DNA from: Tetramitus jugosus
Taxonomy: Eukaryota > Heterolobosea > Eutetramitea > Acrasida > Vahlkampfiidae
Assembly (NCBI GenBank): GCA_937625935.1
Contig: OW569382.1
Span: 62,001-126,000, forward strand
Length of the DNA stretch: 64,000 bases
Reading direction: 5' to 3'
Part shown: in pieces, positions 51,756 to 60,828 of the stretch
Layout: each line of letters starts with the position of its first letter
How positions within the stretch are numbered: position 1 is the stretch's first letter
Notes under the pieces: model-generated
Database searches by the model: none
What the model was told of the DNA's origin: nothing
Seen by the model: the letters and a program-made list of their open reading frames with translations, nothing else
Made by a program: the position numbers and the translations under genes

Positions 51756-51947
51756 ATGACTCGTTCAAGAAACTCCAGTGGCAAGAGGAGAAGACATGTC
51801 TCACTCAAGCAATGGCGCAAGGAAACCAACAGGAGACAGAGAACAGCCGTGAGAGGCATCATGTCAAAGATTGAGAGCAATCCCATCTATGGCATTGAGA
51901 ATTTGCCGAGTCGGCACGAGTTGTCCGACATGTGGGAAATGTTCTAG
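51756..51947 (+). CDS. Possible small basic protein
   Basis: 63 codons from a good-context ATG. Arg/Lys-rich N-terminus (RNSSGKRRRHVSLKQWRKETNRRQR), then a short SNPIYGIENLPSRHEL tail. No family recognised. It stands alone in a ~900-bp gap between the ABCD and Asn-rich genes. A short nuclear protein or chance frame are both possible. Confidence 0.35.
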   Translation: MTRSRNSSGKRRRHVSLKQWRKETNRRQRTAVRGIMSKIESNPIYGIENLPSRHELSDMWEMF

Positions 51948-52428
51948 GAGAGCACCATTCACCTTTTGTGGTTCAAAACATGTAATAAATGTCGATCGCG
52001 GATGCCGAACAAGCCGGCACCACTGAGCATGAAGTCACCAGTGTGTCACTAAATAAATTGGGAACAGTATCTGATTGATCAGAAGTATGATCTTGTGATT
52101 AGTTCACTACTTTCAGATAGGTTATCGCTCAAAATTAGCCCTATATCCTATAATGTACTGTATCCGCGTGCCACAATAAATAATTTTGTAAATCGGATTG
52201 ATTAATTGGAGTTCCTTTTTATTTTCCCGATTCCTTTCTCGAAAAAATAATCTGTAAACAAGACCGCTCTCGTCGCAGTATTTTTTTTACCGACAGGTGA
52301 TAGGCTAACTCCTACAAGCAGCAAAAAACAAGAAAAACAAGAAAAAACGAACAACAACCCCTCCATCCATACAACAACAACAACGAAAAAAAAAATATTT
52401 CTCATACTGATACCAACGTGGAAAAAAA
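51948..52428. other. Intergenic region, promoter of the Asn-rich gene
   Basis: A/T-rich, with an A/C-rich leader (AAACGAACAACAAC) before the downstream ATG. No gene seen. Confidence 0.4.
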
Positions 52429-54459
52429 ATGACATCTTCCACCACCATTAGTAACACTAATAATAATAACTCAACCATTAGAGAAATTTTTTCCAATCTG
52501 AGTTCCTTTCAAAACTCGGTTTTTGATGACATTTCCGATGTCAAGCAAAGAATTAACATTGTCCAAGATTTGTTGGGTGATAAATCACCTTTATTGAAAC
52601 AACTTCAAAATGATAGAAAACGTTCGAGAGCTCTGTTATCCTTTTGTACTCAAACAGTGACTCAACTCGTTGAAATTAACAATGCAATTGAAGATGTGAT
52701 TGAACGTTACACTACTGATCACCACATTTCCAATATCAACAACAACAACAACAACAATAATAATAATAACAACACATGTACTACCACAACTACAAAAACA
52801 AACAATAATCGAATGATTACTGTCACTACAAAAGTTCCTTCATCAACAACAAACAGTAGCAATAGTGTGGGTAGTAGACAAACATCACCTAGCAATAACA
52901 ACAACAATAGCAATCATAGACCACTTCAACAACAACAACCAGTGGTTAAAAAATCAGCAACCATGGGTAATATTAGCAGTTACAATACCAACAACAACAA
53001 CAACAATAATAGTATGAGTAACAGTAACAGCACCAGTAATATTCCTGATGATTTAATAATGATGGGATTCAGTGATAATGAAACAGTGTCAACCAACAAT
53101 AATAACAACAACAACAATAATGGTTCCATTTCTCAAATTGTACAATCCATGAATAATGTTCAAACGAGAAAACCATCTTCGACCAATACTCCATTCTCTC
53201 AACAATTGGATTCCTTTTTTGATGATAACAACAACAATAATAACAATACTACTACTGCTAGTAGTAGTAGTAATGCAAGTGGTGGTAGTAGTAGTGGTAA
53301 TTCTGCATTGATGATGAGAAGAAGTGTGAGTAGTGCTGTCGGTATGACTTATACCAACAATAATAACAATACTAGTAGTGGTAGTGGTAGTAGTGGTAAG
53401 AGTATGAGTGGAGGGAATCACTCTGCACTGTTGAACAACAACAATCATAACAATACGAATTTTAAAAAGGGTATGAGTGGTGGTTTCACAGTCAACAACA
53501 ACAACAACAACAATAAGACACAACAACAAAATAACTTGAGTAATAACAGTAATAATAGTAGTAATAGTGCAAGTGCATCGACTACACCAACCAGTGCCTC
53601 TGTCAATCATCATCATCATCACAGCTCGAGTGATGACGATTTTTTCTCCACAACAACAACATCTACGACCACCACTACAACTCAAACAAAAGCACTCAAT
53701 CATTCTCATGGTCATCATGATTTCACTACTACTACTACTGCTGCCACCACTATCATGGACACCATCATGGATGACAGTGATTTATTACAAGCAAAACATC
53801 AAGTCCCATCTCCGTTGGACGATGATGAATCTGCTGATTTGTTGTCTGACATTTCCCTAGTCAGTAGCACTAGTGGTCAAACAGCAACAACTACAACTCA
53901 ATCATCGAACAAATTGTTGTTTGATGATGATGAGTTGTTTGGTGGTATGACTACACCGGTGAATCAACAGCCAACAAATGATTTTGATGACTTGTTGGGA
54001 TCACCTGTGACTACCACTACGACCGGCGCTACTACTACTACTACTACTACTGGTACGTCAACGAGTAACAACAACACTACGAATGCATCGACTCAATCGA
54101 ATGCTACGAAAACAAACTCGTCGTCGATATCTGCTTCTTCAAACGGAAATGGTAGCAGTGGTAGTAACAATGGTGGAGGAGCACAAAGAAAGAATTCAAG
54201 TGCCAATTCCAACTCGTCTCCCATGTCTCCATCTTCGAGTAATAGCAATAGTGGAAATGGTATGGACTCGATTGATGAATACTTGGGTAGTACGAAACCG
54301 AACAATGAGATTTTTATGGACTTTTCGGACAGTGGAAAGAAAAAGGTGGCAGCCAACAACATTCTGAGCATGTTTGACAAGACGACGGACTCTCAAAGCC
54401 ACTCAACTAAAACAGGAGCCAACAGTGTATCGAGTCCATTGGATGAATTTGATTTTTGA
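52429..54459 (+). CDS. Asn/Ser/Thr-rich protein with adaptor-like acidic tail motifs
   Basis: A 676-residue protein. Residues 1-95 look folded and helical (IREIFSNLSSFQNSVFDDISDVKQRI … TQTVTQLVEINNAIEDVIERY). Most of the rest is Asn, Ser and Thr homopolymers, encoded by long AAC/AAT and ACT/ACA runs. Embedded short motifs such as DDELFGGM, DFDDLLGSP, NNILSMFDK and the terminal LDEFDF resemble clathrin/AP-binding peptides. An endocytic adaptor role is therefore a guess. Single exon. Confidence 0.7.
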   Translation: MTSSTTISNTNNNNSTIREIFSNLSSFQNSVFDDISDVKQRINIVQDLLGDKSPLLKQLQNDRKRSRALLSFCTQTVTQLVEINNAIEDVIERYTTDHHISNINNNNNNNNNNNNTCTTTTTKTNNNRMITVTTKVPSSTTNSSNSVGSRQTSPSNNNNNSNHRPLQQQQPVVKKSATMGNISSYNTNNNNNNNSMSNSNSTSNIPDDLIMMGFSDNETVSTNNNNNNNNNGSISQIVQSMNNVQTRKPSSTNTPFSQQLDSFFDDNNNNNNNTTTASSSSNASGGSSSGNSALMMRRSVSSAVGMTYTNNNNNTSSGSGSSGKSMSGGNHSALLNNNNHNNTNFKKGMSGGFTVNNNNNNNKTQQQNNLSNNSNNSSNSASASTTPTSASVNHHHHHSSSDDDFFSTTTTSTTTTTTQTKALNHSHGHHDFTTTTTAATTIMDTIMDDSDLLQAKHQVPSPLDDDESADLLSDISLVSSTSGQTATTTTQSSNKLLFDDDELFGGMTTPVNQQPTNDFDDLLGSPVTTTTTGATTTTTTTGTSTSNNNTTNASTQSNATKTNSSSISASSNGNGSSGSNNGGGAQRKNSSANSNSSPMSPSSSNSNSGNGMDSIDEYLGSTKPNNEIFMDFSDSGKKKVAANNILSMFDKTTDSQSHSTKTGANSVSSPLDEFDF

Positions 54460-54702
54460 ATGTGAATAAACTCCCACGTATGCATAGTTTAATACATGGC
54501 ACCAATGTTGTACAGGTGAAAACGAAGAGTTTTCAGGGAAGAGGAATGGTCACGAACATTTAAAATTTTTATGTCGTAGAAATTTGATAGCTGAAATCTT
54601 TGACACATGACGCCAGTGACGAACCTTTGGATTTTCTCGCTTGGTGCCAATCCATAACATCCCAAACAACCATAAAGTGACACTAAACGCAAACAACAAA
54701 CA

Positions 54703-57405
54703 ATGTTTACTTCCACATCAGAAGATGCGTTTGTTGGTGCAGCACATCCTCACCACAACAACCCCAATCGAAACAACATGAACAATGACGATGCAAAATC
54801 ACCCTCGTCTTCATCCAACAACACAACCACAACAAGTAATAAGAGCGGTAGTAGTAGCGAAGGCAAGAAAAAAAAGAATCACGGAATTTCAATCAAGAAG
54901 AAGAAGAACAACAACAAGAAACATTTATCAGTTCATCATCAAGAAGAACAAAAACAAAATGTGGCCGATGATTTTGACGACTATGAAGATGCACAGCAAA
55001 TGATTGAAGAGTTGACACGGTACATGAACTCGTCCGATTCTCATCCCACTCAAATCATTCATCTCAATTACAACAATAGTAACAACAACAATGGCAGTCA
55101 CAACAATTCTATTTCTCCGTTCATGCAATCATCATCATCTCATATCAATAACATTGATATCGATGACAACAATGTAATTATACATCAACAACAATCTTCA
55201 CAACAATCACAAGTTGTTTCGAATAGTACAAGTACTTTTGCAACAACAACAACTACGAACAACAATAGTAATAATATAGAAAAGAGTAACAACAGTAGTA
55301 GCAGCAGCAGCAGCAGTAATGATCCAAGAGAAGTTTGGATTCAGTCACAACTGCAGCTACAGACCAATCAATTTACTGAGAATCGAACCTTGAAAGTGTT
55401 GGTTGGTTCATGGAATGTCAATTCTCGTGTTCCTGGTCCAGATCACTACTTGGGTGAGTGGTTACACGTTGATCCATCGTTAGCTGAGCAAGAGCTACCT
55501 GATGTGATTGTTGTTGGACTTCAAGAAGTGGACATGTCAGCACAAGCGATGCTCAAAAATGAGACGGAGCAATGTGCTTTATGGGCGGCAGAATTGGACG
55601 GAGTAATACAAAACGCGCCAATCAAGTACGACCGTTACTTGGCCAAGCAAATGGTGGGTTTGTGGTTGGGAGTGTACATTAGAGAGCAACACAGGCACAG
55701 AGTAAAGAATTTTAAGAGTGACATGTTGGGTCTTGGAGCGATGGGAAGAATGGGTAACAAGGGTGGCGTCGGTGCACGGTTTCAACTCTTTGAGAACACG
55801 TTTTGCTTCATTACGGCGCATTTCGCGCCACACATGGAAGCAACAGCCAAGAGAAACGCGCATTTTCACGAAATTTTTACGCGGTTGGATTTTGGCGGGC
55901 CTCATCTACCGGACTCTCATGACTACTTGTTTTGGTTTGGTGATTTGAATTATCGTATTGATCACGAGATTGATACGGTCAAGAGGTGCGTGGATCAGAC
56001 GGATCTAAAAACATTGCTCGCACATGATCAATTGACCATTGAGAAATTTGCTGGCAGAGTGTTCTATGGTTTCAAAGAAGGTCCCATTCACTTCCTTCCT
56101 ACGTACAAGTACGATCCAGGTACGTTGACGTTTGATACAAGTGCCAAGAGCCGTACACCTAGTTGGTGTGATCGTATTCTGTGGAAAGGTCAAAAGAGAG
56201 ACAAGGTGAAGCAGTTGGACTACAAGAGCTATGAGATTCTTACCTCGGATCATTTGCCTGTTGCTTCCATGCTTCATGCAGAGGTAACCACAGTGGTAGA
56301 TTACAAGTATCAAGCTTGCAAAACTCGATTGGCACGTGAGTATGATCAATCGAATCACTCTGAGGAAAATGTGCCCGATGTTGTGTTGAATGAGCAAAGA
56401 TTTGATTTTGGTCAAGTGTATTTTGATACACCTGTCACTAGGGTACTCAAATTGAAGAATGTTGGCAAATGTTTGGCCAGTTTCCAGTTTGTTCCACGTC
56501 CTAATGAAGATGCCATCTCGAAATCATGGATCAAGATTCATCCTGTTTCAGGTGAACTGGCACCTGGTTCATCTGAAGACGTGGTGCTGACTATTTATGT
56601 AGATCATACGACAGGTGCATATGATATGAACAATACTTTGGGTGTGGGATATGCTTCCACCTTACATGAGATCCTAACCTTGCATATCAATGGTGGCACA
56701 GATTACTTTGTTCACATTAATGGTCAATTCCAAAAGTCATGCTTTGCCAACTCGTTGCAACACCTCGTCACCTGTACAGATTCCATTCGATCCATTCAAC
56801 CCATGGGCAATGGTGAACAATCAAGCAAGTTCAGTGGAAGGGCAGCCTTGTTCGTGCCAAAGGAGTTGTGGAGACTCACAGACTACATATTCAAGTACGG
56901 CATGAGAGAAAGTGGGCTGTTCCAGGAGACTGGTGAACTGTTGGAGGTGGCTCAAATTAGAGAGATACTGGACAAGGGAGAATCATTAGACCAATTCACT
57001 GGTTCCATACACAGTGTGAGTGATGCGTTATTTGTATTTTTAGAGACTTTGAAGGACCCAATCATTCCTCTGAGGTATTACAAGAAGTGCATGGATGTGT
57101 ATCTCTCACCAAGCAAGATTCGGAAGGATGTGATCAGCCAATTATCACCTGTTCACACGAATGTGTTTGAATACTTGATGGCATTCTTGCGAGAAGTCTT
57201 ACTGAACAGTGATGTGAACAACCTGACACCTGATCAGTTGGCGCAAGGGTTCGCACCCTTGCTTTTCAGAAGTCCACCTCACATGCCAGAAGAACAGAAG
57301 GAGCTGGACAGAACGAAAAAGATTCGTATCGTTCTGCACTTCCTCAGGGAGGAAAAGAAATTTGTCAAGCTTCCAAGCAACAAGTTATTCAAGGAGATGC
57401 TCTGA
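54703..57405 (+). CDS. OCRL/INPP5B-like inositol polyphosphate 5-phosphatase with ASH and RhoGAP-like domains
   Basis: A 900-residue protein. A ~220-residue Ser/Asn-rich leader precedes the 5-phosphatase domain (about 225-545: GSWNVNSR, LQEVDMSA, GNKGGVGARF, FWFGDLNYRID, PSWCDRILWKG, TSDHLPVASM). Next is an ASH-type beta domain (RFDFGQVYFDTPVTRVLKLKNVGK), then a RhoGAP fold (VPKELWRLTDYIF … EYLMAFLREVL). It removes the 5-phosphate of PI(4,5)P2 and PI(3,4,5)P3 at endosomes/Golgi in relatives. The GAP arginine-finger position reads GLFQETG (Gln for Arg), so GAP activity is probably absent, as in OCRL. Single exon. Confidence 0.95.
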   Translation: MFTSTSEDAFVGAAHPHHNNPNRNNMNNDDAKSPSSSSNNTTTTSNKSGSSSEGKKKKNHGISIKKKKNNNKKHLSVHHQEEQKQNVADDFDDYEDAQQMIEELTRYMNSSDSHPTQIIHLNYNNSNNNNGSHNNSISPFMQSSSSHINNIDIDDNNVIIHQQQSSQQSQVVSNSTSTFATTTTTNNNSNNIEKSNNSSSSSSSSNDPREVWIQSQLQLQTNQFTENRTLKVLVGSWNVNSRVPGPDHYLGEWLHVDPSLAEQELPDVIVVGLQEVDMSAQAMLKNETEQCALWAAELDGVIQNAPIKYDRYLAKQMVGLWLGVYIREQHRHRVKNFKSDMLGLGAMGRMGNKGGVGARFQLFENTFCFITAHFAPHMEATAKRNAHFHEIFTRLDFGGPHLPDSHDYLFWFGDLNYRIDHEIDTVKRCVDQTDLKTLLAHDQLTIEKFAGRVFYGFKEGPIHFLPTYKYDPGTLTFDTSAKSRTPSWCDRILWKGQKRDKVKQLDYKSYEILTSDHLPVASMLHAEVTTVVDYKYQACKTRLAREYDQSNHSEENVPDVVLNEQRFDFGQVYFDTPVTRVLKLKNVGKCLASFQFVPRPNEDAISKSWIKIHPVSGELAPGSSEDVVLTIYVDHTTGAYDMNNTLGVGYASTLHEILTLHINGGTDYFVHINGQFQKSCFANSLQHLVTCTDSIRSIQPMGNGEQSSKFSGRAALFVPKELWRLTDYIFKYGMRESGLFQETGELLEVAQIREILDKGESLDQFTGSIHSVSDALFVFLETLKDPIIPLRYYKKCMDVYLSPSKIRKDVISQLSPVHTNVFEYLMAFLREVLLNSDVNNLTPDQLAQGFAPLLFRSPPHMPEEQKELDRTKKIRIVLHFLREEKKFVKLPSNKLFKEML

Positions 57406-57448
57406 AGAAACATTAAAAGATAGTATCTAATACGTGTACATTAATTAC

Positions 57449-59084
57449 TTAGTGGTTTGCATGACCAGCCAGAGAGACCTTCATCAAAGAAGCAACAAAA
57501 GACAAGATCATCTTTGGCTTCACTTCAACAACGTCCTCCCACAATACAAAAACGACAGCACCAATCTTTCTGGCCACAGAAATGGCATACTTGGCGTTTT
57601 GTTCAGCTTCTTCGTCAGTCTCTCCAGCCAAGACCATTTCCATATTGCATGACTTTGGAGAGACGGCATGGCACAAGTTGCACAAGAATTGTCCAGTCTT
57701 GATGGAGGAGTCCTTGAAAGAATCAATCTTCATGTTTGGAACCTTCTCATTGGCCCAGTGAAGAATATCAGCCTCAGTCACTTCCTTGCCATTACCAATC
57801 TCCTTCAAAGTGTTCAACAAAGATTGTCTCATCAATTGCCAAACAATAGCCAAGACCAACTTTTCATTCTTCTCATAGATGTCAACACCTCCAATGTTGA
57901 CAACAGAAATCTTCAACTTCTTGGCCAATTCAATGACATAGTTGGTGTTCTCAAGACATTGATACTTGTTCTTTGGAGCCTTGGTCAATCTCTTTGGATC
58001 TACAAGTTCCTTTTGAACCTTGTCCATCAATCTCAATAGAACAGTACCATCCTTCAAGTCTTCAAAGAGATTTTGAATGTCTTCACCCATCGATTGAATC
58101 CAGAAGCTGAAAGCTCTTTCCTCTCTTGTTCCTTCGGTGTCAAAGTTCAACAAGTCAGCATAATCTTCGGCATTGACACTCTCGAGGGCTGGGAAGTTGT
58201 TGAACATATTGGCAACAAAGGCCAAGTTGAGCTTAGCGTTTCCTCGGACAACATCTCCTGGTTTGACAAAGGAGCGGCAACCAATCTTGTTAGCTTCTTG
58301 AAGCATCTTCTCAGCTCTTGCATTCATGTCAGACTCTTGCAAAGGAGAGAGATCGCATTCTCCATTTGGTGAAATTCTCTTCAACAAGATGGTGTACACC
58401 TCAGAGTCCTTGATATCACTAGAGAAGTTCTTGATTTCTCTGTTGCTTCCATATTCCTTCAAGTGATAGTTGACCCATCTAATCAGCAATTGTTCAGCAG
58501 GCATCTTGAGGATATCGGACAACTCTTCACCATCGTGAACCAATCTAACCAACTCTGGATGTTGTTTCAGATTGATATCTTGCAACAAACCAGTCTTGAT
58601 AATTTGCCAGACGAGACCAAGGACAATGTGAGGTCTTCCCTCGGACAGAGTAGTATTTACAATGTTAACAGTACTGCAACCAATACCCTTTGCAGAGTTA
58701 ATAGCCAATGACAAGTTCTCATTTTGTTGCCATGGATTCAACGGAGTCTTAATATTGATTACACGAGCATCAATGGTACCAGGGACAGCAACATTGATCA
58801 ATTTACTAGATTCCATCAGTGTTGTGAGTTAATACATAGGACAAAAGACCAAAGAGGATTTGATTGTAGTTGAGTACATACCACAAGACAATACCATCTT
58901 TGACAGCAGCAAACATGTTTTCCTTGGAGAGAGGCATGACATGAGCCAATTGTTCATCGTTTTGCAAATGGTCATTAATGTACTCAGCAAAGGCGACAGT
59001 CTCATCATCAGAATAAGAATGCATAGAGCTGTTGGTGTCTCCTGAAGTAGCAATCACATTTTGGGTCTTTAATCTATCACTCAT
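57449..59084 (-). CDS. Fimbrin/plastin-type actin-bundling protein, two exons, no EF-hands
   Basis: Exons 59084-58882 and 58805-57449 are joined across a 76-nt intron (GTATGT donor, ATTAAC branch, CTAG acceptor). Splicing restores [23 protein letters not shown], the diagnostic end of CH1 in fimbrins. 519 residues in all: four calponin-homology domains in two actin-binding tandems (e.g. IVLGLVWQIIKTGLL in CH2 and LVLAIVWQLMRQSLL further on). The calmodulin-like EF-hand headpiece of animal plastins is missing; the N-terminal ~35 residues are Ser/Thr/Asp-rich instead. It crosslinks F-actin into bundles in the amoeba cortex, inferred from the family. Confidence 0.95.
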
Positions 59085-59470
59085 GGTTGTTTGGATCTTG
59101 TTTGTTGTTGGTTGGATACTTAGATATTATAAACAGAGAAGGATTGTTGTTGGTTTTGGTTGCTCAACATCGAATCCCACTACTGTAGATCTCCTCGACC
59201 TCCACGAGGACAATTTTTGTCAAGTTCAATCGATTGGAGGATCATTATCGCTGAAAATCACTGTAGATCGAGTTGTAAACTCAAAAGGTAGCAACTGATT
59301 GAAGTTCAATTTCACGAGATACAAATCTCTGACATCCACAACGCCAATAAAGATACTTTTCAAGAGCTTATGATGAGTAAATGATATTACAAAATTTGCA
59401 TATTGTATTGTTGGGTTTTGTTTGGTAAGTTCTAATTTTACAATTTGAGCTAATTCTTCAAACAAAGGGA
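59085..59470. other. Fimbrin promoter region and ambiguous coding
   Basis: Upstream of fimbrin. The minus-strand candidate 59226-59555 overlaps this gap. Confidence 0.4.
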
Positions 59471-59555
59471 ATGCGCAGCTTGGAATTCCCACCAAGATCA
59501 CACGCTCAACGAATGAAACACTTGACAGAGTATTCCTTTTTGAACAAGAAATCAT
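59226..59555 (-). CDS. Possible small protein, minus-strand candidate
   Basis: 109 codons from an ATG at 59555, with a plausibly folded composition (FVERVILVGIPSCAFPLFEELAQIV, HHKLLKSIFIGVVDVRDLYLV). It overlaps the plus-strand candidate at 59471. No family is recognised; at most one of the two is likely real. Confidence 0.35.
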   Translation of the reverse strand: MISCSKRNTLSSVSFVERVILVGIPSCAFPLFEELAQIVKLELTKQNPTIQYANFVISFTHHKLLKSIFIGVVDVRDLYLVKLNFNQLLPFEFTTRSTVIFSDNDPPID

Positions 59556-59803
59556 CTTGTCCCTCCTTCTACGATACACAGACCAGAACACCAAGTATCT
59601 CTGCTTGGCCGATTTCACCACCACAGAGAATATGGAATCGATCCCTTCAGATGACTCAATCCGCAATGAAAACAATTGGCTTGTTGTATGGCATTGTCTC
59701 GAGTGGTCTCATTTTTGGACCACGTGGATTCTGTCTTGCTTCTGGTGCTACCGCGCTTCACTACTTTTACTCCTCCAATCGAAACAAAATAAAGAAGCAA
59801 TAA
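59471..59803 (+). CDS. Possible small single-span membrane protein, plus-strand candidate
   Basis: 110 codons from an ATG. The first 65 residues are polar and basic, mitochondrial-presequence-like. One hydrophobic segment (TIGLLYGIVSSGLIFGPRGF) has small-residue GxxxG spacing. It ends 10 bp before the convergent TPR gene stop. Not recognised; it competes with the minus-strand frame. Confidence 0.35.
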   Translation: MRSLEFPPRSHAQRMKHLTEYSFLNKKSSCPSFYDTQTRTPSISAWPISPPQRIWNRSLQMTQSAMKTIGLLYGIVSSGLIFGPRGFCLASGATALHYFYSSNRNKIKKQ

Positions 59804-59812
59804 ACAATCTCC

Positions 59813-60634
59813 CTAAAGATCTCCACTCAACCGACCGGTTTGTGAAATGAAAATGTATGTGACTGCGCCGAGCACAATAATCATCAAACACAAAAACATT
59901 AGCAAAACATTTGGCGTGGGACTCCCGGACACTTCCTCCTTAATCTTCTTAATCTCAACATTGCTTTTCGTTCGTTCGTCCTGATTGTGATCGCTCGTAG
60001 TCGTGGTTGTCTCATTCTTCTTATCATCATACAGAGCTACACGCTTAAACATACCACCAAACATTTGATTCTGTCTCATTGAACTCTCTTTTTGTGTTTT
60101 GTTCAAATTCTTGAGCATCTTGTGAGCGTCACCATTGTCAGAATCGAGCTCCAGCACTGCATCAAAATCACTTTTCGCTTCTTCGTACAAACCCTGTTCC
60201 ATATGAGCGATACCTCTTCTGTACAGTGACTTAATACTCTTTGGATCAATCTTGAGTGCTGCTTCACACCTCGTTATCGCTTGAGAATACTCTCCCATCC
60301 GAATATGACACAATGCAATATTCGTCTCTGCCAACACCTTTAATGGATCACTCAGATGCTTTTCTTCCTTTAATAGAATACCCATGTACTTTTCAAGCTT
60401 TTCATATTCTTCAATGGCTTTGGAGTACTCTCCCATTTGAAAGAATTTGTTGCCTTCTTTCTTGACAAGGTAACATGCACCCAGACGATTCAACTCTGAT
60501 GTAGAGTATTTTTCCTTGTCTGGAATTTCGTTTATAATGTCATTGTCTTTGTTGATCCTATTGGACTCTTCTGGCATGATGGTGTTTGTGACGTTGGAAG
60601 TTGTTCGCTCGTCGTTGTTGCTTGACGGGATCAT
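59813..60634 (-). CDS. Tail-anchored TPR protein
   Basis: A 273-residue protein. Three tetratricopeptide repeats at about residues 50-165 (KKEGNKFFQMGEYSKAIEEYEK, ETNIALCHIRMGEYSQAITRCEAAL, RRGIAHMEQGLYEEAKSDFDAVLEL) contain carboxylate-clamp-like Lys/Asn/Arg positions that could bind the Hsp90/Hsp70 EEVD tail. A disordered linker follows, then one C-terminal membrane span (VLLMFLCLMIIVLGAVTYIFI) with a short luminal end. The layout is like FKBP8 or Toc64/TOM-type chaperone receptors without the catalytic part. Membrane (mitochondrial outer or ER) is inferred. Confidence 0.85.
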   Translation of the reverse strand: MIPSSNNDERTTSNVTNTIMPEESNRINKDNDIINEIPDKEKYSTSELNRLGACYLVKKEGNKFFQMGEYSKAIEEYEKLEKYMGILLKEEKHLSDPLKVLAETNIALCHIRMGEYSQAITRCEAALKIDPKSIKSLYRRGIAHMEQGLYEEAKSDFDAVLELDSDNGDAHKMLKNLNKTQKESSMRQNQMFGGMFKRVALYDDKKNETTTTTSDHNQDERTKSNVEIKKIKEEVSGSPTPNVLLMFLCLMIIVLGAVTYIFISQTGRLSGDL

Positions 60635-60828
60635 TTTTTTGTCGCAACTTGATCAAACAAGAGGAAAAGCTGTAGTTCAATGATCGCGGTTTTTTTGTTT
60701 GCAATATTCCGATGAATTGTTCAACAAAAATTATGAACATTTGACTCGATGTGAAAAATTCCTTTTTCCACACAGCAGAGCAAAAAATCAAACACCTAAA
60801 CAACATTCATCATTCATTGTTCGCTAAA

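Noticed and set aside
52719-53718. Open frames opposite the Asn/Thr tracts (Leu/Val/Ile-rich)
   Set aside because: Shadows of AAC/ACT repeat codons in the Asn-rich gene.
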